Part shown: one piece after another, positions 34,724 to 42,741 of the stretch
Numbering within the stretch: position 1 is the stretch's first letter
How the letters are laid out: every line of letters begins with the position of its first letter
Source: Streptomyces albireticuli
GTDB lineage: Bacteria; Actinomycetota; Actinomycetes; Streptomycetales; Streptomycetaceae
DNA: 64,000 nucleotides
NCBI RefSeq assembly: GCF_002192455.1
Contig: NZ_CP021744.1
Coordinates: 6,844,501-6,908,500 of the forward strand
Direction: 5' to 3'
Notes under the pieces: model-generated
Told to the model about the DNA's origin: nothing
Seen by the model: only the letters and a program-made list of their open reading frames with translations
The model's database searches: none
Position numbers and translations under genes: made by a program

Positions 34724-36037
34724 ATGAACGCCACCACCGCCACGGCCTCCGCCGCCGCGACCGAAGAGACTCCCGCCGAAGAAGCCGCCGCCACCCCGCT
34801 CAGCGGGCCGCTGGTGCTGTCCGCCGACGGCGAGCAGGCGCTGCGGGACCGCGCCGGCCGGCTGCGCGAGCACCTCCTGCGCACCGGAGAGGCACCCGCC
34901 CCGGACGCGCCCGGCGCGCACCGCGCCGTCGTCCTCGCCGCCGACCGGGACGAGGCCGTCCGCGCCCTGGACGCCCTGATCGAGGGCGCCCCCGCCGCCG
35001 GCACCGTCACCGGCCGCGCCGGCACCGGCCGCCTGGCCTACCTCTTCACCGGCCAGGGCGCCCAGCGCCCCGGCATGGGCGCCGAACTCCACCGCGCCTT
35101 CCCCGCCTACGCCGACGCCTTCGAGGAGGTCTGCGCCGCCCTCGACGCGCACCTGCCGCACCCGCTGCGCGAGATCGTCGACGACCCGGACCCGGCCCGC
35201 CTGGCCCGCACCGAGTACACCCAGCCCGCCACCTTCGCCGTCGAGGTGGCCCTCTTCCGGCTGCTGGAGAGCTTCGGACTGCGCCCCGACGTCCTGGCCG
35301 GGCACTCCATCGGCGAGATCGCCGCCGCGCACGCCGCCGGCGTGCTGACCCTGGACGACGCCGCCCGCCTGGTGGCCGGCCGCGGCCGGCTGATGCAGGC
35401 CCTGCCCGAGGGCGGGGTCATGGTCGCCGTCCTCGCCTCCGAGGCGGACGTCCTCCCCCTGCTCGAAGGCCGCACCGCCACCGTGGGTGTCGCCGCCGTC
35501 AACGGACCCAACTCCGTCGTCCTGGCCGGCGAGCGCGCGGCCGTCGAGGAGATCGCCGCCCTGCTCAAGGCCGAGGGCCGCAAGACCCGTGCGCTGCCCG
35601 TCAGCCACGCCTTCCACTCCCCGCTGATGGAGGACGTCCTCGCGCCCTTCCACGCCCTGATCGAGGACACCGCCTTCGGCGAGCCGGAGATCCCGCTCGT
35701 CTCCACCCTGACCGGCCTCCCGGCGGGCGACGACATCCGCACCCCCGGCTACTGGGTGCGCCACGTCCGCGGCGCCGTCCGCTTCGCGGACGCCGTGCGC
35801 ACGCTGGAGGACCAGGGCGTGACCACCTTCGTGGAGATCGGCCCCGATGCCCCGCTGACGGGGCTCGCGAAGTCCTGCCTGACCACCCCCGAGGACGCCG
35901 CCCTCGTCCCCACCCTGCGCCGCGCCCGCCCCGAGGTCCGCACGCTCACGGCCGCCCTGGCCCAGGCCCACGTCCGCGGCGCGGACGTCGACTGGCAGGC
36001 GTTCCGGGACGGCGGCGCCGGCCTCGCGCGGAGTTGA
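34724..36037 (+). CDS. free-standing malonyl-type acyltransferase
   Basis: Discrete PKS/FabD-type acyltransferase of 437 residues. An Ala/Glu-rich N-terminal region with KS-AT-linker-like character (about 1-95) precedes LAYLFTGQGAQRPGMG. The nucleophile is Ser195 in AGHSIGEIAAAHA, and HAFH at 295-298 predicts malonyl-CoA. The sequence looks like an AT domain excised from a modular PKS. Type II PKSs usually borrow the fatty-acid malonyltransferase, so a dedicated enzyme is notable; it could load malonate on the minimal-PKS ACP or on the second ACP (51988). The gene has its own tripartite promoter and ends 188 bp before accA. Confidence 0.87.
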   Translation: MNATTATASAAATEETPAEEAAATPLSGPLVLSADGEQALRDRAGRLREHLLRTGEAPAPDAPGAHRAVVLAADRDEAVRALDALIEGAPAAGTVTGRAGTGRLAYLFTGQGAQRPGMGAELHRAFPAYADAFEEVCAALDAHLPHPLREIVDDPDPARLARTEYTQPATFAVEVALFRLLESFGLRPDVLAGHSIGEIAAAHAAGVLTLDDAARLVAGRGRLMQALPEGGVMVAVLASEADVLPLLEGRTATVGVAAVNGPNSVVLAGERAAVEEIAALLKAEGRKTRALPVSHAFHSPLMEDVLAPFHALIEDTAFGEPEIPLVSTLTGLPAGDDIRTPGYWVRHVRGAVRFADAVRTLEDQGVTTFVEIGPDAPLTGLAKSCLTTPEDAALVPTLRRARPEVRTLTAALAQAHVRGADVDWQAFRDGGAGLARS

Positions 36038-36054
36038 CGCGCCCCGGTGGAAAT

Positions 36055-36109
36055 TCACCAAAGCCTGAACCGCAACACCTTGATCCGTGGGGTCCAGGGC
36101 GAGGAACCT
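36055..36109 (+). promoter_or_regulatory. tripartite cluster promoter element, copy B (accA)
   Basis: TCACCAA at 36055, CCTGAA at 36064, ACCTTGA at 36077-36083 and GAGGAACCT at 36101-36109 (7 of 9 identical to GAAGAAGCT). The 22-bp spacing of the outer heptamers is kept and the gap to the last block is 17 bp, as in copies C and D. Confidence 0.7.
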
Positions 36110-36225
36110 TTATGTCGGTGTCCCTCGAGTGCCTCTTGAGTCGCTGACCCCATCATCCGAATCCAATCCCCGTATTCGTTGTGCCTGTGCCCACCGACGG
36201 ATCACCTCTGGAGAAGAGAAACATC

Positions 36226-37980
36226 GTGCGTAAGGTGCTCATCGCCAACCGAGGCGAAATCGCTGTCCGCGTCGCTCGTGCGTGCCGGGACGCCGGGATC
36301 GAAAGTGTGGCGGTCTACGCCGACCCGGACCGTGACGCGTTGCACGTCCGTGCGGCCGACGAGGCGTACGCGCTGGGCGGTGACACCCCGGCGACGAGTT
36401 ACCTGGACGTGGCCAAGGTCCTCGCCGCGGCCGCGGAGTCGGGTGCGGACGCCGTTCACCCGGGGTACGGATTCCTGTCCGAGAACGCCGAATTCGCGCA
36501 GGCGGTGCTGGATGCGGGGCTGACGTGGATCGGTCCGCCGCCACAGGCGATCCGGGATCTGGGTGACAAGGTGGCGGCCCGTCATATCGCGCAGCGGGCG
36601 GGTGCTCCTTTGGTGGCCGGTACGCCGGATCCGGTGTCGGGTGCGGAGGAGGTCGTGGCGTTCGCGCGGGAGCATGGTCTGCCGATCGCGATCAAGGCGG
36701 CGTTCGGTGGTGGCGGGCGTGGTCTGAAGGTGGCCCGCACGCTGGAGGAGGTGCCCGAGCTCTACGACTCGGCGGTGCGTGAGGCGGTGGCCGCGTTCGG
36801 GCGGGGCGAGTGCTTCGTGGAGCGTTACCTGGACCGTCCGCGGCATGTGGAGACGCAGTGCCTGGCGGACAAGCACGGCAATGTGGTGGTGGTCTCCACG
36901 CGTGACTGCTCGCTCCAGCGCCGGCACCAGAAGCTGGTGGAGGAGGCCCCGGCCCCGTTCCTGTCGGATGAGCAGAACGCGGAGCTCTACCGTGCGTCGA
37001 AGGCCATTTTGAAGGAGGCCGGGTACGAGGGTGCGGGGACGTGTGAGTTCCTGGTGGGGCAGGACGGGACGATCTCGTTCCTGGAGGTCAACACGCGTCT
37101 TCAGGTCGAGCACCCGGTGACCGAGGAGGTCACGGGTATCGATCTGGTGCGGGAGATGTTCCGGATCGCCGATGGTGAGGAGCTGGGGTACGGGGATCCG
37201 GCGGTGCGCGGGCACTCGTTCGAGTTCCGTATCAATGGTGAGGACCCGGGGCGTAACTTCCTGCCGGCTCCGGGGACGGTGACGCGTTTCGACGCGCCGT
37301 CGGGTCCGGGTGTGCGGCTGGACGCGGGGGTGGAGTCGGGTTCGGTGATCGGTCCGGCGTGGGACTCGCTGCTGGCGAAGCTGATCGTGACGGGTGCCAG
37401 CCGTGAGCAGGCCCTCCAGCGGGCGGCGCGTGCGCTGGGTGAGTTCACGGTCGAGGGCATGGCGACCGCGATCCCCTTCCACCGTGCCGTGGTGACGGAC
37501 GAGGCGTTCGCTTCGGATCCGTTCAAGGTCCACACGCGGTGGATCGAGACGGAGTTCGAGAACACGATTCCTCCGTTCGCGGGTGCGGTGGTGGAGGACG
37601 AGGAGGAGGCCCCGGGCCGCGAGACGGTGGTGGTCGAGGTCGGTGGCAAGCGCCTGGAGGTGTCGCTGCCGTCCTCGCTGGGGATGACGATCGCGCGGAC
37701 GGCTGCGGCGGGTGGGGCGAAGCCGAAGCGGCGTGCGGCGAAGAAGGCGGGTTCGGCGGCGTCGGGTGACGCGCTGGCCTCGCCGATGCAGGGCACGATC
37801 GTGAAGGTCGCGGTCGAGGAGGGCCAGGAGGTCGCCGAGGGTGATCTGATCGTGGTCCTGGAAGCGATGAAGATGGAGCAGCCGCTGAACGCGCACCGCG
37901 CGGGCACGGTCAAGGGCATCACCGCCGAGGTCGGTGCCTCCGTCTCTTCCGGCGCCGTCATCTGCGAGATCAAGGACTGA
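36226..37980 (+). CDS. accA: acetyl/propionyl-CoA carboxylase alpha subunit (biotin carboxylase + BCCP)
   Basis: Biotin carboxylase fused to a carrier domain, 584 residues, the usual actinobacterial AccA length. Blocks: KVLIANRGEIAVRVARACRD, ATP-grasp AAFGGGGRGLKVA, FLEVNTRLQVEHPVTEEVTG and the biotinyl domain with Lys549 in EAMKMEQPL. It uses ATP and bicarbonate to carboxylate biotin, then partners the beta and epsilon subunits encoded at 53248 and 54890 to make malonyl-CoA, like JadJ. The GTG at 36226 follows GGAGAAGAG by about 9 nt. Codon use differs from its neighbours, with many more T-ending codons (GGT, CGT, CCT), which suggests a relatively recent copy of a primary-metabolism accA. 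Confidence 0.93.
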   Translation: MRKVLIANRGEIAVRVARACRDAGIESVAVYADPDRDALHVRAADEAYALGGDTPATSYLDVAKVLAAAAESGADAVHPGYGFLSENAEFAQAVLDAGLTWIGPPPQAIRDLGDKVAARHIAQRAGAPLVAGTPDPVSGAEEVVAFAREHGLPIAIKAAFGGGGRGLKVARTLEEVPELYDSAVREAVAAFGRGECFVERYLDRPRHVETQCLADKHGNVVVVSTRDCSLQRRHQKLVEEAPAPFLSDEQNAELYRASKAILKEAGYEGAGTCEFLVGQDGTISFLEVNTRLQVEHPVTEEVTGIDLVREMFRIADGEELGYGDPAVRGHSFEFRINGEDPGRNFLPAPGTVTRFDAPSGPGVRLDAGVESGSVIGPAWDSLLAKLIVTGASREQALQRAARALGEFTVEGMATAIPFHRAVVTDEAFASDPFKVHTRWIETEFENTIPPFAGAVVEDEEEAPGRETVVVEVGGKRLEVSLPSSLGMTIARTAAAGGAKPKRRAAKKAGSAASGDALASPMQGTIVKVAVEEGQEVAEGDLIVVLEAMKMEQPLNAHRAGTVKGITAEVGASVSSGAVICEIKD

Positions 37981-37986
37981 CCGGTC

Positions 37987-38955
37987 ATGCCCGCCCCCAC
38001 GCTCCCGGCCCCCTCGGCCCCGGTGCCCGTGGCCACCGCGCCGCCCGGCTCCCCGTACGCACCTCAGGCCACGGCTCTCCTGGCGGACACGGTGCACGGC
38101 ACGGTCGCGCGGCAGGCGGCCGCCTTCCCGCACCGCACCGCCGTCCGCGCCCATGACGCCACGCTCACCTACACGGCGCTCGACCGGCGGGCCAACCACC
38201 TGGCGCACCGCCTGCGCGCCCTCGGCGTCCGCGAGGGCGACACGGTCGCGGTGTGCCTCGAACCCTCCGCCCGGCAGGTCACCGCGCTGCTGGCCGTCCT
38301 CAAGGCCGGCGGCGCCTACCTCGCCCTCGGCCCCGGGGAACACCCCCGGGGCGGCGACCGCGCGGCGCTGCTGCGCAACACCGGCGCCCGCGCCGTCGTC
38401 ACCCAGGAGCTGTTCGCCGGCGACTGGAACGAGACGATCCCCACCCTGCTCCTGGGCCCCACCACGGTGCCCGCCCCGCTCGGGGCCGTGCCGCCGGCGA
38501 CCGGCGTCCCGGCGCACGGGCCGGCCTACCTGCTGCCCGTCACCGGCCCCGCCTCCGCGCCCTGGGGGGTGTGCGTGCCGCACAAGGCGCTCACCGCCCT
38601 GGCCGAGGACGCCCGCTTCCTGCCCGCACGCCCCGGCGACGTCGCCCTCAGCGCGTACGGCCCGGACGGCGGGTCGGCGCTGGGCCTGTGGGCGCCGCTG
38701 ATGGCCGGCGCGCAGCTGCTCATCGCCCCGCGGGGCCTCGGGCCGCGTGAACTGGCCACGCTGATACGGGAGGAGAGGGTCACGGTGGCGCGCCTGGGCG
38801 CGCCGGCCTTCCGTGAGATGGCGGGGGAGGGGCTCGCGGCTCTGAAGGGGCTGCGGTGCCTGGTGGTGACGACGGCTTCGCTGTCGAGTGAGGAACTGAG
38901 TCTGGTGCGGCGGGAGTTGCCGAGGACTTTGCTGGTGGAGACCGTGACTCTGTGA
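37987..38955 (+). CDS. truncated, probably inactive adenylation-domain protein
   Basis: The N-terminal part of an NRPS-type adenylation (AMP-binding) domain, 322 residues against about 500 for a full domain. N-terminal motifs are present (TYTALDRRANHLAHRLRALGV and LLAVLKAGGAYLALGPG), but the ATP-binding A3 loop, normally TSGTTGxPKG, is degenerate (LPVTGPASAPWGVCVPHKAL). The frame stops after the region corresponding to A4/A5, so the substrate pocket, the hinge and the catalytic Lys domain are missing. The reading frame is otherwise clean, with a start 6 bp after accA, so it is still translated, perhaps as a structural or regulatory protein. A terminator follows. Confidence 0.8.
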   Translation: MPAPTLPAPSAPVPVATAPPGSPYAPQATALLADTVHGTVARQAAAFPHRTAVRAHDATLTYTALDRRANHLAHRLRALGVREGDTVAVCLEPSARQVTALLAVLKAGGAYLALGPGEHPRGGDRAALLRNTGARAVVTQELFAGDWNETIPTLLLGPTTVPAPLGAVPPATGVPAHGPAYLLPVTGPASAPWGVCVPHKALTALAEDARFLPARPGDVALSAYGPDGGSALGLWAPLMAGAQLLIAPRGLGPRELATLIREERVTVARLGAPAFREMAGEGLAALKGLRCLVVTTASLSSEELSLVRRELPRTLLVETVTL

Positions 38956-38970
38956 CCTTGTGGTCCGCTG

Positions 38971-39013
38971 TCCGCCCCGGTGCCCTGTGCGGGTGCCGGG
39001 GCGGATTCTTTTT
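38971..39013 (+). terminator. rho-independent terminator of the accA operon
   Basis: A 10-bp perfect stem (TCCGCCCCGG with CCGGGGCGGA) with a further inner CCC/GGG pair is followed at once by TTCTTTTT. This is the clearest intrinsic terminator in the window. Confidence 0.9.
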
Positions 39014-39082
39014 CCCCTGCCCGCCCCTTCCCGAACCGGGGGCCGACGCCCCCGCGCCCCCTTCCGCGCTCCGCGCGGTGGC

Positions 39083-39127
39083 CTCAAGCGCCGGCCGGGC
39101 TGGATCTCAGCCCGGCCGGCGCTTGAG
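39083..39127. repeat. 20-bp perfect palindrome, Streptomyces intergenic type
   Basis: CTCAAGCGCCGGCCGGGCTG pairs perfectly with the reverse arm around a 5-nt loop. It resembles the palindromes with a CTCAA-CGCCGG-CGGGCTG pattern that recur between convergent genes in Streptomyces genomes. It lies 1 nt beyond the stop of the leftward gene, so it probably serves as its terminator. Confidence 0.8.
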
Positions 39128-39128
39128 C

Positions 39129-39992
39129 TCAGCCCGCCTTCGCCGTCCCCGCCCGTGACTCCAGCGTCTCCTGGACGTCCGCCTCGTGGTAGTACGTACG
39201 GCCCGACCGGCTCAGCCTGCGCCAGCCGCGCTCGCTCGCGTAGCGGTAGACGCTGCCCGGCGCGATGTCCCACAGCCGGGCGATGTCCCCCGCGCCCAGC
39301 CAGCGCACCCGGGCCGCTCCCTCCTCCCGCCGGGCCGCCGCGATGCGGCGGCCGAGCCCGAGCCACTGGCTGCCGGGCCAGTGGTGCGCGGGGTCGGTGT
39401 CACAGGTGATGGCGGTGGGGCTGGTGTCCCCGGGGCGGAGCGTCGCCGTCAGACCGCCCCGGCAGCCCGCCTCCACACAGGGGCCGACCGCGACCCGGCG
39501 CGGCGCCGCCGGCTCGATCACATGACGCGCGCGCCGCACCGCCTTGGCGACCTCCCGGGAGAGGGCGTCGGCCGCCGGGTGGCCGGTCAGCCAGCCCGCG
39601 TGCAGCAGGAGGAAGCGCGCCAGCGGCGCGGCCTCCCGCGGCGGGGTCGCGCGCAGCCGCCGCTCGTCCGCCACCAGCCCCGACCAGGAGCCCAGCACGC
39701 CCAGGATCGCCGAACGGGCCTCGGACGCCGCCGCGTTGAAGGGCATGCCGGGCAGCGGCCCGCCCGAGACCTTCTCCTGGGACCGCTCCGAGCCGCCCAG
39801 CAGCCGGCCGCACTCCTCGTACAGCCCCGGCAGCCCGGCCAGCTCACGCACCAGGCGCTCCCGGCAGACCTCGCACAGCACCGCTCCGGCCGTGGCCGGC
39901 CGGGCCGCGGGCCCGCCGGCCTCCGTGGCGCCGCGCCGGGCGCAGCCCGCCCCTCGGCACAGCGCGCGGACCGGTTCCCGATTCATGTTCAT
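39129..39992 (-). CDS. zinc-finger/HTH DNA-binding-like protein
   Basis: Protein of about 287 residues that I recognise only by parts. The N-terminus has cysteine pairs (ALCRGAGCARRG and LCEVCRERL) suggesting a zinc site, and a third pair occurs at CVEAGC. The C-terminal 60 residues form a MerR/excisionase-like HTH: WLGAGDIARLWDIAPGSVYRYASERGW, then RTYYHEADVQETLESR. The ATG at 39992 has GGGGGA 7 nt upstream; an in-frame ATG at 40007 is the alternative. It is divergent from the oxygenase operon and may be a regulator, although proteins of this type also occur scattered in Streptomyces chromosomes. Confidence 0.65.
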   Translation of the reverse strand: MNMNREPVRALCRGAGCARRGATEAGGPAARPATAGAVLCEVCRERLVRELAGLPGLYEECGRLLGGSERSQEKVSGGPLPGMPFNAAASEARSAILGVLGSWSGLVADERRLRATPPREAAPLARFLLLHAGWLTGHPAADALSREVAKAVRRARHVIEPAAPRRVAVGPCVEAGCRGGLTATLRPGDTSPTAITCDTDPAHHWPGSQWLGLGRRIAAARREEGAARVRWLGAGDIARLWDIAPGSVYRYASERGWRRLSRSGRTYYHEADVQETLESRAGTAKAG

Positions 39993-40146
39993 CTTCGTGT
40001 CCCCCATGGCTCGTGTTCGTCCGCCCGTCCCCTTCGAAAAGGAAATGGCGGTACCGGCGAAACATAATTACGCCGGGTCGTACGGGCAAGGAAGACGGGG
40101 CCCCTTTGTATGTACCTGATGGAATTTTCGCTTCCTTGACACAGCT

Positions 40147-40201
40147 TCACACTCCCCTGAACATCAGCCCCTTGACGGGTGGGGGTGCGGGCGAAGAAGC
40201 T
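40147..40201 (+). promoter_or_regulatory. tripartite cluster promoter element, copy D (distal, oxygenase operon)
   Basis: TCACACT at 40147, CCTGAA at 40156, CCCTTGA at 40169-40175 and GAAGAAGCT at 40193-40201, with the conserved 22-bp and 17-bp spacings. It is the most diverged copy in the first heptamer, where only TCAC is kept. Confidence 0.65.
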
Positions 40202-40325
40202 GTTGTCCAGTATCCGCAGAGCTGTCGAAAAGCCGGTGGCCGCAGGGCCAAGAAACGCTTCTCACCTGCTGATATGTCCCCGTCACCCATCCCTGGTGCG
40301 GATCTTGCAAGGCTCTGACATTTCC

Positions 40326-40380
40326 TCACGAAAACCTGGATCAAGGCACCTTGACTCCGGACGAGGAAAACGAAGAAGCT
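40326..40380 (+). promoter_or_regulatory. tripartite cluster promoter element, copy C (proximal, oxygenase operon)
   Basis: TCACGAA at 40326, CCTGGA at 40335, ACCTTGA at 40348-40354 and GAAGAAGCT at 40372-40380. Spacings are identical to copies B and D. It lies 120 bp before the oxygenase start. Confidence 0.7.
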
Positions 40381-40499
40381 CTTTACCAGCGTCACCGAAC
40401 TGTTTGCGCGGCCGGTTGCACCGGCCTTCGGGCGCTGCATTTTCATCCGGCCGCCGACGCGGCCCCCTCGAAGGAATATTCACACCCAAGGAGAGGTCC

Positions 40500-41972
40500 A
40501 TGGACGCTGCCGTGATAATCGCGGGCGCCGGTCCGGCCGGGCTCATGCTCGCCGGTGAACTGCGGCTCGCGGGAGTGGAGGTCATCGTCCTGGAGAAGCT
40601 GCCGAAGCGCACGGGGGAGTCCCGTGGACTGGGCTTCACCGCCCGCACCATGGAGATCTTCGACCAGCGCGGGCTGCTCTCCCGCTTCGGTGACATCGAG
40701 ACCAGCAACCAGGGCCACTTCGGCGGCCTGCCGGTCGACTTCGCGGTGCTGGAGGGCGCGCAGCAGGCGGCCAAGTCCATCCCGCAGTCGCACACCGAGA
40801 CCGTGCTGGAGGAGTGGGTCACCGAGCTGGGCACCGACCTGCGGCGCAGCCACGAGGTGCTCTCCTTCACCGACGAGGGCGACCACGTCGCCGTCGAGGT
40901 CCGCGGCCCCGAGGGCGTCCACACCCTCACCGCCCGCTACCTGATCGGCTGTGACGGCGGCCGCAGCCTCATCCGCAAGGCGGCCGGCTTCGACTTCCCG
41001 GGCACCGGGGCCACCCTGGAGATGTTCCTCGCCGACATCCGCGGCGTCGACCTCGAACCGCGCATGATCGGTGAGACCCTGCCCGGCGGCATGGTGATGG
41101 TCGGCCCGCTGCCCGGCGGCACCACCCGCATCATCGTCTGCGAGCGCGGCACCCCGCCGCAGCGGCGCACCACGCCGCCCTCCTTCGAGGAGGTCGCCGC
41201 CGCCTGGCAGCGCCTGACCGGCACCGACATCTCGCACGCCGAGGCGGAGTGGGTCTCCTCCTTCGGCGACGCGACCCGCCAGGTCACCGAGTACCGGCGC
41301 GGCCGGGTCATCCTGGCCGGCGACGCCGCCCACATCCACCTGCCCGCCGGCGGCCAGGGCATGAACACCAGCATCCAGGACGCGGTCAACCTCGGCTGGA
41401 AGCTCGCCGCGGTCGTGAGCGGCCGGTCCCCGGAGTCGCTGCTCGACACCTACCACGACGAGCGCCACCCGGTGGGCCGGCGCCTGCTGATGAACACCCG
41501 CGCCCAGGGCCTGCTCTTCCTCTCCGGCCCGGAGGTCCAGCCGCTGCGCGACGTGCTCAACGAGCTCATCGCCTACGAGCCGGTCAGCCGTCACCTGGCC
41601 GGCATGGTCAGCGGCCTGGAGATCAGCTACAACGTCGGCCGCGGCGACCACCCGCTCCTGGGCAAGCGCATGCCGCGCCTGGAGCTGGTCACGCCCGACC
41701 GCAAGACCTCCAGCACCGAGCTCCTGCACGCCGGCCGCGGCCTGCTGCTGGACCTGGAGGACAACGCCACGCTGCGCGCCCGCGCCGCCGGCTTCTCCGA
41801 CCGCATCGACATCGTCACCGCCGCGCCGCACGGCGTGCCGGCCGGCCACCCGCTGGAGGGCACCGCCGCCGTCCTGGTGCGCCCCGACGGCTACGTCGCC
41901 TGGGCCGCGCCGGGCAGCCACCACGACCTGCCCATGGCCCTGGAGCGCTGGTTCGGCGAGGCCCGCGTCTGA
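40500..41972 (+). CDS. FAD-dependent angucycline hydroxylase (PgaE/UrdE/JadH-like)
   Basis: Class A flavoprotein monooxygenase of 490 residues, the E-type oxygenase that hydroxylates the benz[a]anthraquinone at C-12 and related positions. FAD motifs: IIAGAGPAGLMLAGELRLAG near the N-terminus, the CDGGRS region (IGCDGGRSLIRKAAGFDFPG) and GDAAHIHLPAGGQGMNTSIQ. The C-terminal thioredoxin-like tail (about 400-490) completes family length. The ATG at 40500 follows AAGGAGAGG. It is first in the PKS operon, the position of urdE and pgaE, and would act together with the fusion oxygenase at 47950. Confidence 0.92.
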   Translation: MDAAVIIAGAGPAGLMLAGELRLAGVEVIVLEKLPKRTGESRGLGFTARTMEIFDQRGLLSRFGDIETSNQGHFGGLPVDFAVLEGAQQAAKSIPQSHTETVLEEWVTELGTDLRRSHEVLSFTDEGDHVAVEVRGPEGVHTLTARYLIGCDGGRSLIRKAAGFDFPGTGATLEMFLADIRGVDLEPRMIGETLPGGMVMVGPLPGGTTRIIVCERGTPPQRRTTPPSFEEVAAAWQRLTGTDISHAEAEWVSSFGDATRQVTEYRRGRVILAGDAAHIHLPAGGQGMNTSIQDAVNLGWKLAAVVSGRSPESLLDTYHDERHPVGRRLLMNTRAQGLLFLSGPEVQPLRDVLNELIAYEPVSRHLAGMVSGLEISYNVGRGDHPLLGKRMPRLELVTPDRKTSSTELLHAGRGLLLDLEDNATLRARAAGFSDRIDIVTAAPHGVPAGHPLEGTAAVLVRPDGYVAWAAPGSHHDLPMALERWFGEARV

Positions 41973-42018
41973 CGCGCCCGAGACCCGAGCACCCCGCCCC
42001 GTACCCCCGGAGACCGCC

Positions 42019-42684
42019 ATGACGTCCACCCCCGACGCCGCACCCGACACGACCGCCGCCGTGCCCACGGCAGCGGAGCGGCAGGCCGTCGCACGGGCCG
42101 CCCGCGCCCTCCTCGCCCGCCAGGGCTGGCAGCGCACCACGGCCGAGGCGATCGCCGCGTCCGCGGGCGTGAGCCAGGACGAGGTACGCGCCTGTGCCGG
42201 GGACACCGGGCAGCTGCTGCTGTCCGTCCTCCTGGACTCCTCGGCCTCCGTCGCCGCCCATCTGGCCGACGTGGCCGTCGCCAGGCCCGGCCCGGGGGAG
42301 TCGGTCGACCTGGGCACGGAGCTCACCGACCTCGCCCACGCCTGGCTGTCCGCCCTGGACGCCTTCCCCGAGCACTTCGCGATCGTCCGGCACCTCGCCG
42401 CGGAGATCACCGAACTGCCCGCCGGAGTGCCCGAGAAGTGGCAGACGGCGGGCCCCCGCCAGGCGCAGTCCGACCTCGCCCACCGCCTGCGCGCGGTGGC
42501 CGACTCCGGCCTGCTGGACATCGACGACGCCGACCGCGCCGCCGTCCGCTTCGTCCAGCTGACCACCCTCGCGGTCGTCCAGGCGTCCTTCCACGGCGCC
42601 CTGCCGCTGGCCGAGGAGCACACCGCCGTGCTCGTCGCCCAGGGCGTCGAGGACTTCCTGCGTCTCTACCGCACCGGCCGCTGA
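42019..42684 (+). CDS. TetR-like regulator inside the PKS operon
   Basis: TetR/AcrR-type protein of 221 residues. The HTH region (ARALLARQGWQRTTAEAIAASAGVSQDEV, about 28-56) is recognisable although the recognition helix is unusual. The all-helical C-terminus fits the ligand domain. GGAG about 7 nt before the ATG. Canonical angucycline operons have the E oxygenase directly followed by the F cyclase; this gene is inserted between them, in the same direction and with short gaps. It may sense an intermediate and regulate export, or have lost DNA binding. Confidence 0.78.
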   Translation: MTSTPDAAPDTTAAVPTAAERQAVARAARALLARQGWQRTTAEAIAASAGVSQDEVRACAGDTGQLLLSVLLDSSASVAAHLADVAVARPGPGESVDLGTELTDLAHAWLSALDAFPEHFAIVRHLAAEITELPAGVPEKWQTAGPRQAQSDLAHRLRAVADSGLLDIDDADRAAVRFVQLTTLAVVQASFHGALPLAEEHTAVLVAQGVEDFLRLYRTGR

Positions 42685-42741
42685 CCGGCCGGTCCCACGC
42701 TTCTTCTTCCCGAAACCGCTTCCCGAAGAGAGAGAACCACC

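Larger units (their letters stand above)
39993..40499 (+). promoter_or_regulatory. 507-bp leader/promoter region of the type II PKS operon
   Basis: No gene seen. It holds two complete copies of the tripartite element (from 40147 and 40326), so the operon probably has two activator-dependent promoters. A TTGACA at 40135-40140 may be a further -35. The leftward regulator promoter should also lie here, near an AT-rich TAATTATG on the minus strand at about 40063-40070. Confidence 0.6.

Noticed and set aside
36202..39366. Leftward 1054-codon open frame opposite accA and the adenylation-like gene
   Set aside because: His/Arg/Pro-rich antisense shadow with no domain; the plus-strand genes are unambiguous.
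40135..40165. A further ARE-like palindrome in front of the oxygenase operon
   Set aside because: A TTGACA hexamer with an 18-bp gap occurs, but the intervening sequence has no ACAAACC/GGTTTGT arms.
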